Source: JBDTDV01 sp039922875 (GTDB lineage Bacteria; Actinomycetota; Actinomycetes; Actinomycetales; Microbacteriaceae). Taken from it: a stretch of 10,289 bases of DNA. The stretch lies in the NCBI GenBank assembly GCA_039922875.1, contig JBDTDV010000056.1:1-10289 (forward strand). Direction: 5' to 3'. Below the pieces are notes generated by a model that saw only the letters and a program-made list of their open reading frames with translations, had not been told where the DNA came from and made no database searches. Below, one piece after another: positions 4,492 through 10,289 of the stretch; the stretch's first letter is position 1, and each line of letters starts with the position of its first letter. Made by a program: the position numbers and the translations under genes.

Positions 4492-6462
4492 TCAGACCAG
4501 GAGCTGGTGCTTGGCGAGGTCGCGATACAGCGGCGTGGATGCCACGAGTTCGGAGTGCGTTCCGATGCCGACCACGTGACCGTGGTCGAGCACCACGATC
4601 TGGTCGGAGTCCACCACGGTGGACAGTCGATGCGCAATCACGATAAGGGTTCGGCTCTCGGCGACCTGGTCGATCGCCTCGCGCATCAGTTGCTCGTTCC
4701 GGCCGTCCAGGCTGGATGTCGATTCGTCCAGGAGCAGGATCGGTGCCGCGGCCAGCAGCGCCCGCGCGATAGCCAGTCGCTGCCGCTCCCCGCCGGAGAG
4801 CATGATGCCCTCCTCACCGACCGGCGCGTGCAAGCCCCTCGGATTGCGGTCGAGGACCTCGGTCAGATTCACCGCGTGCAGCACCGCAATGCAATCGGTA
4901 TCGCTGGCATTCGGCGCACCGAGGATGAGGTTGTCTCGGATGGACCCGGCCAGCACGGGCGCGTCCTGCTCGACATAGCCGATCTGAGAGCGCAGCGCGG
5001 CTCGGTCAAGGGTTCGAATGTCCAGACCGCCCAGCCGCACGGTGCCGGCGCCCGGGTCGTAGAAGCGCTCGATGAGCGCCAGGATGGTGCTCTTGCCGGC
5101 GCCGGATGGTCCGACCAGCGCGGTCCGTTTGCCGCGCGGCGCCACGAACGAGACTCCGCGGAGGACGTCCTCCGATGGTCGAAGCCGAGACGTGTCTCCA
5201 CTGGTCTCGCCCTGCGGTTCGTCGGCCCGCGACGAGAAGGCGGCCGAGTCGAGCCCGGGAGGGACGGTGGCCGGGCGGGCGGTGGCCGGTAGGACGGCCG
5301 CGGGCGGCACGGCGGCGGCCGGGTAGGCGAACCGGACGTCCTCGAAGCAGATGGCGGCGGCGTCGGGATGCACCGGATCGTCTTCGACGCCGCCGGTGAC
5401 AGCCAGCGCTGCGATGTCGCGATCATACTCTCCCTCGGTGGGCAGGTCGATGATCTCCTGGATGCGGCCGAGCGCGCCGAGCGCGGCGTTGACCGAGGTG
5501 AAGGCGCCGAACGCCTCTCCCAGCGGCAGGATCATCATGAACAGGAACAGGATGAACGCAACCAGGCTCGCCACCGTGATCGCACCTGAGGCCACTCGGA
5601 AACCGCCGACGCCCAACACGACCAGGAACGAGACCTGCATGGCGATACCGGCCACCGGGACCACCAGCGCCGAGATCTTCGCCACCGCGATCCCCATCGA
5701 CCAGGCCCGCTGCGCGTCGCCCTCGATTGCCGTGACCTCCCGTTCGGTCGCGCCCGCCGCACGAATCGTGCGCACGGCGCTGATGGCGCGCTCAACGGAC
5801 GCCGCAAGGTCGCCGACCCGGTTCTGCGCCTTCTGACTTGCGATCCGGATCCGCCCGGACAGCAGCACGACCACGGTCACCGAGACGGCGATCACCAGTG
5901 CGGTCAGGCCAAGGAGCACCGGATCGATGATCAGCATCGCGATCAGCGCTCCGATAAAGGTGAGCGATCCGCCGATCGCTTCAACGAGGCCCTGGGTGAG
6001 CACCGCACGCAGCAAAGTCGTGTCACTGCCGACCCGGGAGACCAGGTCTCCGGTGCGGCGGGTGTCGAATTCGCTGATCGGCAGCCGCAGCATCCGGCCA
6101 ACCAGCCGTCGTCGGGAGGAGAGCACCACACCTTCGCCGGTGCGCTGCAGGAGGTAATGCTGATAGCCCGAAATCAACCCGGAAATGACCACCAGGATCA
6201 CCAGCAACCAAACCAATCCACCCAGCGGATCGCCCTGCTGCACGGTCGAGATGACGTGGCTGACCAGCAGCGGCTGGGCGAGACTCGCGGCGGCGCCCAG
6301 CACGCTGAGCACCACAACGAATGACAGGACGCTCTTGTGCTCGAACAGGTAGGGGAGCAGCTGCCGAAAGTGGGCCCGTGGGCCTTCCTCGTGTGGGCCG
6401 CGGGTGCCTCGGCGGGTGCTCCCGGCTCCGGTTCGGCGTGATCTGGCGCGGGTATCGGTCAT
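4492..6462 (-). CDS. ABC exporter, fused transmembrane and ATPase domains (MsbA/Sav1866/LmrA type)
   Basis: This 656-residue half-transporter is expected to work as a homodimer, exporting lipids, drugs or peptides by ATP hydrolysis. An Arg-rich N-terminus (1-30) precedes six membrane helices (about 46-66, 82-104, 158-180, 182-202, 264-286 and 296-318), then a nucleotide-binding domain. That domain has the A-loop Tyr380 (FAYP), Walker A GPSGAGKST (451-459), Q-loop Gln499, signature LSGGERQ (555-561), Walker B ILLLDE (575-580), D-loop SSLD and H-loop His611, so it should be active. About 50 Pro/Ala/Ser-rich residues (382-430) are inserted between the A-loop and the strand before Walker A, where relatives have only a few. 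The start ATG follows a weak GAAGAAG site. The frame stays open upstream to 7218, but that part is antisense to the ATPase gene and lacks homology. The substrate is unknown. It is transcribed divergently from the next operon. Confidence 0.93.
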   Translation of the reverse strand: MTDTRARSRRTGAGSTRRGTRGPHEEGPRAHFRQLLPYLFEHKSVLSFVVVLSVLGAAASLAQPLLVSHVISTVQQGDPLGGLVWLLVILVVISGLISGYQHYLLQRTGEGVVLSSRRRLVGRMLRLPISEFDTRRTGDLVSRVGSDTTLLRAVLTQGLVEAIGGSLTFIGALIAMLIIDPVLLGLTALVIAVSVTVVVLLSGRIRIASQKAQNRVGDLAASVERAISAVRTIRAAGATEREVTAIEGDAQRAWSMGIAVAKISALVVPVAGIAMQVSFLVVLGVGGFRVASGAITVASLVAFILFLFMMILPLGEAFGAFTSVNAALGALGRIQEIIDLPTEGEYDRDIAALAVTGGVEDDPVHPDAAAICFEDVRFAYPAAAVPPAAVLPATARPATVPPGLDSAAFSSRADEPQGETSGDTSRLRPSEDVLRGVSFVAPRGKRTALVGPSGAGKSTILALIERFYDPGAGTVRLGGLDIRTLDRAALRSQIGYVEQDAPVLAGSIRDNLILGAPNASDTDCIAVLHAVNLTEVLDRNPRGLHAPVGEEGIMLSGGERQRLAIARALLAAAPILLLDESTSSLDGRNEQLMREAIDQVAESRTLIVIAHRLSTVVDSDQIVVLDHGHVVGIGTHSELVASTPLYRDLAKHQLLV

Positions 6463-6497
6463 AACTGGCTTCTTCGGTGAACTGCATGTCGGGCGTG

Positions 6498-6517
6498 CCG
6501 TTTCCGTGCAGAAACGG
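6498..6517. promoter_or_regulatory. Inverted repeat in the exporter leader, possible operator
   Basis: CCGTTTC (6498-6504) and GAAACGG (6511-6517) form a perfect 7-bp inverted repeat around the 6-base spacer CGTGCA. It lies 36-55 bases upstream of the exporter start codon, in the divergent intergenic region (6463-6640). Its size and place fit a dimeric repressor site (for example of TetR or MarR type, common next to exporters) or a leader hairpin. No regulator gene is adjacent. It has no T-tract on either strand that would make it an intrinsic terminator. Confidence 0.45.
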
Positions 6518-6626
6518 TTGCTCTGATCAGCTGGGGGATGAGGGGTAATGGACGTCGGCTCCGTTGCCTTATTCGACCGTACTTCTTTGCGCCCCGTGAT
6601 GCGAACACGGTGCCACAGGCCTCGAC

Positions 6627-6632
6627 TACAGT
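6627..6632 (+). promoter_or_regulatory. Candidate -10 element for the NodI/DrrA-type operon, possible leaderless start
   Basis: TACAGT matches the actinobacterial TAnnnT -10 pattern and ends 8 bases before the GTG at 6641. No Shine-Dalgarno site is present upstream of that GTG. This suggests transcription starting at or next to the start codon. I see no convincing -35 box. Confidence 0.35.
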
Positions 6633-6640
6633 GGTCAACT

Positions 6641-7567
6641 GTGCCAACGCCCGTCATCACCGCCGCCCACCTGGTCAAGGAGTACAGGGGCTTCGCCGCG
6701 GTTGACGACATTTCGTTCGAGGTGGCCCCCGGCGAATCGTTCGGATTGCTCGGCCCGAACGGTGCCGGCAAGTCGACCACCATGCGGATGATCGGCGCGG
6801 TTTCCACCCGCACCAGCGGCGACCTACGGGTGCTGGGCCTGGATCCCGACCGGTACGGGCCGGAAATCCGATCGCAGCTCGGCGTCGTGCCGCAGGCGGA
6901 CAACCTCGACACGGAGTTGCGCGTCCGGGACAACCTCATCGTGTACGGGCGGTACTTCGGTCTGCCCAGGGCACAGTTGAAGATCCGCGCCGATGAGCTG
7001 CTCGACTTCGCCCAGCTGCAGGACAAGGGCAGGGCGAAGGTCGATGACCTCTCCGGCGGCATGAAGCGCCGCCTGACCATTGCGCGCGCGCTGATCAACG
7101 ACCCGCGCATCCTGCTGCTGGACGAACCGACCACCGGACTGGACCCGCAGGCCAGGCACATTCTCTGGGACCGGTTGTTCCGGCTCAAGGAGCAGGGCAC
7201 CACGCTGGTGCTCACCACCCACTACATGGACGAGGCCGAGCAGCTCTGCGACCGGATTGTGGTCGTGGATCACGGCACGATCATGGCGGAAGGTTCGCCC
7301 GCCGCGCTGATTCGACAGTATTCGGCGCGCGAGGTGCTCGAGGTCCGGTTCGGATCGCAATACAACGCGGATGCCGGCGAACGCCTGCACGGAATCGGCG
7401 ACCGTATCGAGGTCCTCCCAGACCGTGTCCTGGTCTACAGCGACAACGGCGAGGCCGAGCTCGCCCGGATTTCCGACCTCGGCCTGCGCCCGATAACCAG
7501 CCTGGTGCGGCGATCCTCGCTGGAGGACGTCTTCCTCAGGCTCACCGGACGGAGCTTGATCGAGTGA
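6641..7567 (+). CDS. ABC-2 transporter ATP-binding protein, NodI/DrrA type
   Basis: This 308-residue cytoplasmic ATPase powers an ABC-2 exporter. It has Walker A GPNGAGKST (38-46), the Q-loop segment GVVPQADNLD, signature LSGGMKRR (137-144), Walker B ILLLDEP (157-163), D-loop GLD and H-loop His194. The stretches NLDTELRVRDNL, YGRYFGLPR, ARALINDPRILLLDEPTTGLDPQARH and THYMDEAEQLCDR closely recall NodI, the ATPase of the nodulation-factor exporter; DrrA-type antibiotic exporters are the wider relatives. A C-terminal domain of about 80 residues follows, as is usual for the group. The GTG at 6641 is chosen because homology starts a few residues later; an in-frame ATG at 6548 would add an Arg-rich segment without homology. 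Its stop overlaps the next gene's GTG by four bases, so ATPase and permeases are translationally coupled. The exported substrate is unknown. Confidence 0.93.
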   Translation: MPTPVITAAHLVKEYRGFAAVDDISFEVAPGESFGLLGPNGAGKSTTMRMIGAVSTRTSGDLRVLGLDPDRYGPEIRSQLGVVPQADNLDTELRVRDNLIVYGRYFGLPRAQLKIRADELLDFAQLQDKGRAKVDDLSGGMKRRLTIARALINDPRILLLDEPTTGLDPQARHILWDRLFRLKEQGTTLVLTTHYMDEAEQLCDRIVVVDHGTIMAEGSPAALIRQYSAREVLEVRFGSQYNADAGERLHGIGDRIEVLPDRVLVYSDNGEAELARISDLGLRPITSLVRRSSLEDVFLRLTGRSLIE

Positions 7568-8400
7568 CCGAGGCCGAAACCGCCGTGGCGAAGCAGGCCA
7601 TCGCCGCCGCAGCCAAGACCCGGCGGTACGGCGGCTGGTACGTCGCCGAGCATCGCTTCCTGGTGATGCGCTCCTATCTGCAGACCGTCGTGGTGACGAG
7701 CTTTGGCAATCCGCTGCTCTACCTGTTCGCCATGGGGGTCGGACTCGCCTCCCTGATCGACACAAACCTGGGTGGCACGGCCGGCGGGGTCGGCTACCTG
7801 CAGTTCGTCGCACCGGCGCTGCTGTGTATGGCGGCCGTGACCGTCGCCAGCGAAGAGTTCACCTACCCGGTCATGCTTGGCTTCAAGTGGAATCCGATCT
7901 TCTATGGCATGAACGCCTCCCCGGTTTCCGCGGGGCAGATCATCGATGGAATGGTCTACTCGATCGCCGCCCGGATCATCGGAACCTGCGGCATCTATTA
8001 CGTATTCATGCTGCTGTTCGGTGCGGTGCCCGCGCCCTGGGGTGCCCTCTCGATCGCGGTCGCGACCGGCACCGGTCTCGGCTTCGGGGCGATGATCATG
8101 GCCTACGTGGCCACCCTGAAACAAGACACCGGGCAGATCGCGATGATCATGCGGTTCGGGCTGCTGCCGATGACGCTGTTCTCCGGCACTTTTTTCCCGC
8201 TGGAATCGATGCCGATCTACCTGCAGTGGGTCGGCTGGGTCTCGCCGCTCTGGCATGGAGTCGAGCTGTCCAGAGTGTTCTGCTACGGGCTGTCAGAGCC
8301 GCTGTGGCTCAGCGGAATCCACGTCGTCTATCTGGTCGTTCTGATCGTCGTCGGCTGGTTGCTGGCCCGGCGGATTGCGGCCAGGAGGCTGAACACGTGA
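7564..8400 (+). CDS. ABC-2 transporter permease, NodJ type (first of two)
   Basis: This 278-residue integral membrane protein forms the transmembrane channel of an ABC-2 exporter. After a cytoplasmic N-terminal segment (1-36) come about six hydrophobic helices: roughly 41-63, 77-95, 135-155, 160-185, 195-218 and 250-272. The signature SPLWHGVELSRVF and the preceding LFSGTFFPLESMP are typical of the NodJ/DrrB (ABC2_membrane) family. The GTG start overlaps the ATPase stop (GTGA), and the gene's own stop overlaps the next start in the same way, so the three genes form one tightly coupled operon. No Shine-Dalgarno site is needed if ribosomes re-initiate at the overlap. It is a diverged relative of the next gene and probably pairs with it. 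Confidence 0.9.
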   Translation: MTEAETAVAKQAIAAAAKTRRYGGWYVAEHRFLVMRSYLQTVVVTSFGNPLLYLFAMGVGLASLIDTNLGGTAGGVGYLQFVAPALLCMAAVTVASEEFTYPVMLGFKWNPIFYGMNASPVSAGQIIDGMVYSIAARIIGTCGIYYVFMLLFGAVPAPWGALSIAVATGTGLGFGAMIMAYVATLKQDTGQIAMIMRFGLLPMTLFSGTFFPLESMPIYLQWVGWVSPLWHGVELSRVFCYGLSEPLWLSGIHVVYLVVLIVVGWLLARRIAARRLNT

Positions 8401-9227
8401 CCGGCCTTGGGTCACTGCCGACGGCATCCGATGCGAGCCGGCATCCGATCCGAGCGCTGTACGCGGGCAACGCGCGCTCGGTGATGCAGCGTGGCTGGCT
8501 GGCGACCAAGAGCACCAACTGGCTGGTCGTGGTCAGCGGCTTCTTCGAGCCGATCTTCTACCTGCTCTCCCTGGGCATCGGCCTCGGCGCCCTGGTCGGC
8601 TCTGTCCAGGGCCCGGATGGGCAGCCGATCTCCTACGCGGCGTTCATCGCACCGGCCTTGCTGGCGACCGCGGCGATGAACGGGGCGATTTACGATTCCA
8701 CCTGGAACGTCTTCTTCAAGATGCAGTTCGCGAAGTTGTATGAGGGGATGCTGTCCACCTCGCTCGGTCCGTTGGACGTCGCATTCGGCGAGATCATGCT
8801 CGCGTTACTGCGCGGGGCGCTGTATGCAACCGGGTTCATGATCGTGATGCAGGTGCTCGGTCTCAATCTGAGCTGGTGGGCGATTCTCGCGCTGCCTGCC
8901 GTGCTGCTGATCGCGTTCGGCTTTGCGAGTTTCGGCATGGGGATCACCAGCTACATGACCTCGTTTCAGCAAATGGACTGGATCAACTTCATCATGCTGC
9001 CGATGTTTCTGCTGTCGGCAACCTTCTACCCGATCACCGTCTACCCGCAGGCGGTGCAATGGGTGATCCAGGCTATGCCGCTGTGGCACGGTGTCGAGCT
9101 GATTCGGGGTCTGACCACCGGCTCGGTCGGGTTCGACATGCTCTGGCACGTGCTGTATTACCTCGTGATGATCGTGCTGGGCATGATCCTGACCACGCGG
9201 CGTCTGCGCGCCCTGTTCCTGGATTGA
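8397..9227 (+). CDS. ABC-2 transporter permease, NodJ type (second of two)
   Basis: This 276-residue membrane protein is the second channel subunit of the ABC-2 exporter. It has a cytoplasmic N-terminal part (about 1-38), then about six helices. The segment FEPIFYLLSLGIGLGALV parallels the first permease's GNPLLYLFAMGVGLASLI, FLLSATFYPITVYP parallels LFSGTFFPLESMP, and MPLWHGVELIRGL parallels SPLWHGVELSRVF, so the pair arose by duplication. The GTG at 8397 sits in the GTGA overlap with the previous gene; the open frame reaching back to 7824 lies inside that gene and is not coding. The gene ends 30 bases before the convergent mevalonate kinase gene. Confidence 0.91.
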   Translation: MTGLGSLPTASDASRHPIRALYAGNARSVMQRGWLATKSTNWLVVVSGFFEPIFYLLSLGIGLGALVGSVQGPDGQPISYAAFIAPALLATAAMNGAIYDSTWNVFFKMQFAKLYEGMLSTSLGPLDVAFGEIMLALLRGALYATGFMIVMQVLGLNLSWWAILALPAVLLIAFGFASFGMGITSYMTSFQQMDWINFIMLPMFLLSATFYPITVYPQAVQWVIQAMPLWHGVELIRGLTTGSVGFDMLWHVLYYLVMIVLGMILTTRRLRALFLD

Positions 9228-9233
9228 GTGCCG

Positions 9234-9252
9234 CGTCACGTTCTCGGTGACG
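9234..9252. terminator. Small hairpin between convergent genes, possible bidirectional terminator
   Basis: CGTCAC (9234-9239) and GTGACG (9247-9252) form a 6-bp stem with a 7-base loop in the 30-base gap between the second permease and the mevalonate kinase gene. Its location suits a shared terminator, but the stem is short and no T-tract follows on either strand, so the call is weak. Confidence 0.35.
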
Positions 9253-9257
9253 AGGGC

Positions 9258-10289
9258 TCAGCGGATTTCCGTCAGATAGGTGCTGTAGCCGGCCTGCTGC
9301 AGCGCCGCGGTGATCGGGGCCATCCCGTCCGGCTCGGCGATCGCGATCATCGCGCCGCCGCCGCCGCCGCCGGTCAGTTTCGCGCCCAGCGCACCGGCCC
9401 GGCGGGCGATTCCGACCAGGGACTCCAGCTCAGGACTGGAGACCTGAAGCGCCGCCAGCATCCCCTGGTTGATGTTCATCAGGTCGCCGAGCTGGGCGAT
9501 GTCGCCGTCGCGGAGCGCCTGGACGCCGGCCAGAACCAGCTCGTCGATTTGATCGAAGATGCTCTCATAGCGTTGCGGATGACGCTGCCAGGCGCTGCGC
9601 ACCAGTCCGACGGTCTGTGCCGTCAGCGAGCGCACCCCGGTCAGGCCGATCACAACCGGAATCGGATGCGCGGTCACGATCTCGCTGGTCTCTGGCGTAG
9701 CCAGCCCGTCCCGTTTCCGGAACAGTACGGTTCGGCCGAAGGTGGCGACGGTGTTGTCGACGCCGGATGGGGTGCCGTGCACGATGCGCTCACACTCGAA
9801 GGCGAGCGCGGAGACCTCCTGGTCATCGATCGACAATTGGAATCGGTCGGCCACGGCCCGGATTACCGCGACGGCCAAGGCGGCCGAGGCCCCTAGCCCG
9901 TTGGCCCGCGGAAGCTCCGGGAAGACCTCGATTCGCATCCCGGAGTCCGCGACCCCGAGCCGGCGCACGACCAACGCCGCCACGCGCTGGGAGAGGTCGA
10001 CCGCGGGGTCCGCCTCGACGCCGGCGACCACCAGCTCGATGCCGTGCTCCTGCGGGGCGATCTGCGCGCGAATGGACAGCCCGATCGGAGCGGCAATCGC
10101 GTGCCGACCGTAGACGACTGAGTGCTCACCGAGCAAGATGATCTTCCCGTAGCCGGCATGAGTCGGCCGGGCCGTGGCCGGTTCAGGCCCCGTGTTGTCG
10201 TCCTGTACCGAATCGGCACCCGGAGCCCCAAAGTCTGCCCCCGGCGTCGGGAGGTCAGCAGCCGGATCGGTGCCCCCTACGCCCTGCAG
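9258..10289 (-). CDS. mvk: Mevalonate kinase (GHMP kinase family), N-terminus outside window
   Basis: This enzyme phosphorylates mevalonate with ATP to 5-phosphomevalonate, an early step of the mevalonate route to isoprenoids. 343 residues are visible. The core starts with GKIILLGEHSVVYG (substrate-binding motif 1). The ATP-binding motif P-x-x-x-GLGASAA follows (9879-9911), then ECERIVHGTPSGVDN (catalytic Asp codon 9756-9758), and near the C-terminus KLTGGGGGGA (9351-9380), the third GHMP motif, coded by six GGC in a row. The HGxPSGxDN pattern separates mevalonate kinase from other GHMP kinases. No ATG, GTG or TTG codon occurs in frame between the core and the right edge; the TTG at 10136 lies inside the GEHSVVYG motif and cannot be the true start. 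The 46 visible residues before the core are rich in Pro, Ala, Gly, Asp and Thr, forming a disordered extension. Other pathway genes may lie upstream on this strand, outside the window. Confidence 0.92.
   Translation of the reverse strand: MQGVGGTDPAADLPTPGADFGAPGADSVQDDNTGPEPATARPTHAGYGKIILLGEHSVVYGRHAIAAPIGLSIRAQIAPQEHGIELVVAGVEADPAVDLSQRVAALVVRRLGVADSGMRIEVFPELPRANGLGASAALAVAVIRAVADRFQLSIDDQEVSALAFECERIVHGTPSGVDNTVATFGRTVLFRKRDGLATPETSEIVTAHPIPVVIGLTGVRSLTAQTVGLVRSAWQRHPQRYESIFDQIDELVLAGVQALRDGDIAQLGDLMNINQGMLAALQVSSPELESLVGIARRAGALGAKLTGGGGGGAMIAIAEPDGMAPITAALQQAGYSTYLTEIR

Noticed and set aside
5173..5319. Frameshift or assembly error as the cause of the exporter insertion
   Set aside because: The frame is continuous on both sides, the ATPase motifs before and after are in the same frame, and the length is a multiple of three.
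6463..7218. Upstream extension of the ABC exporter frame (908-residue open frame on the - strand)
   Set aside because: It runs antisense through the NodI/DrrA-type ATPase gene, shows no domain, and the exporter homology begins only after the ATG at 6462.
7824..8396. N-terminal extension of the second permease
   Set aside because: It lies out of frame inside the first permease gene and is Arg/Asp-rich; the GTGA overlap at 8397 gives a natural start with the expected permease length.
9228..9896. 222-residue open frame on the + strand
   Set aside because: It is the antisense of the mevalonate kinase gene, whose catalytic motifs are clear on the - strand; the frame is Arg/Gly/Asp-rich without recognisable domains.
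10134..10136. TTG at 10136 as start of mevalonate kinase
   Set aside because: It falls inside the conserved GKIILLGEHSVVYG motif, and the frame upstream encodes the GKII part.

Overview
The window is a dense, high-GC stretch of chromosome with seven of its ten genes on the + strand. The GC content, frequent GTG starts, purine-rich Shine-Dalgarno sites, an actinobacterial class F sortase module and a possible leaderless start all point to an actinomycete. The hexamer GGATGC/GCATCC recurs about 19 times, which I loosely associate with Microbacteriaceae-type genomes, but the family assignment is only a guess. I see no mobile elements, CRISPR arrays, tRNAs or rRNAs, and no gene-free gap longer than about 180 bases.

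Positions 1-1238 hold the end of a thiolase gene and an HSD10-type short-chain dehydrogenase, 11 bases apart. Together they cover the last two steps of acyl-CoA beta-oxidation (3-hydroxyacyl-CoA oxidation, then thiolysis), which also fits branched-chain amino acid catabolism.

Positions 1239-3562 hold a cell-surface module. It has a secreted CHRD-like protein with an EF-hand-type loop and a sortase-like tail without LPXTG, then a membrane-anchored class F sortase, then a lipoprotein with a Met-rich linker. The gaps carry striking dyads: a perfect 18-bp palindrome before the first gene, and a four-GATC cluster forming two alternative hairpins right up to the sortase start codon. This is the most interesting part of the window.

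Positions 3592-6462 hold a TrmH/SpoU-family RNA 2'-O-methyltransferase (+) that converges, with a 12-base gap, on a single-chain ABC exporter (-) of the MsbA/Sav1866/LmrA type. The exporter has an unusual insertion of about 50 residues inside its nucleotide-binding domain.

Positions 6463-6640 are a divergent intergenic region with a 7-bp inverted repeat on the exporter side and a candidate -10 element on the other side. From 6641 to 9227 runs a three-gene ABC-2 operon with a NodI/DrrA-type ATPase and two related NodJ-type permeases, joined by GTGA start/stop overlaps. The two permeases presumably form a heterodimer driven by the one ATPase.

Positions 9258-10289 hold a mevalonate kinase (-) that converges on the ABC operon and runs off the right edge, with a low-complexity N-terminal extension. 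It implies a mevalonate pathway for isoprenoids in this organism.
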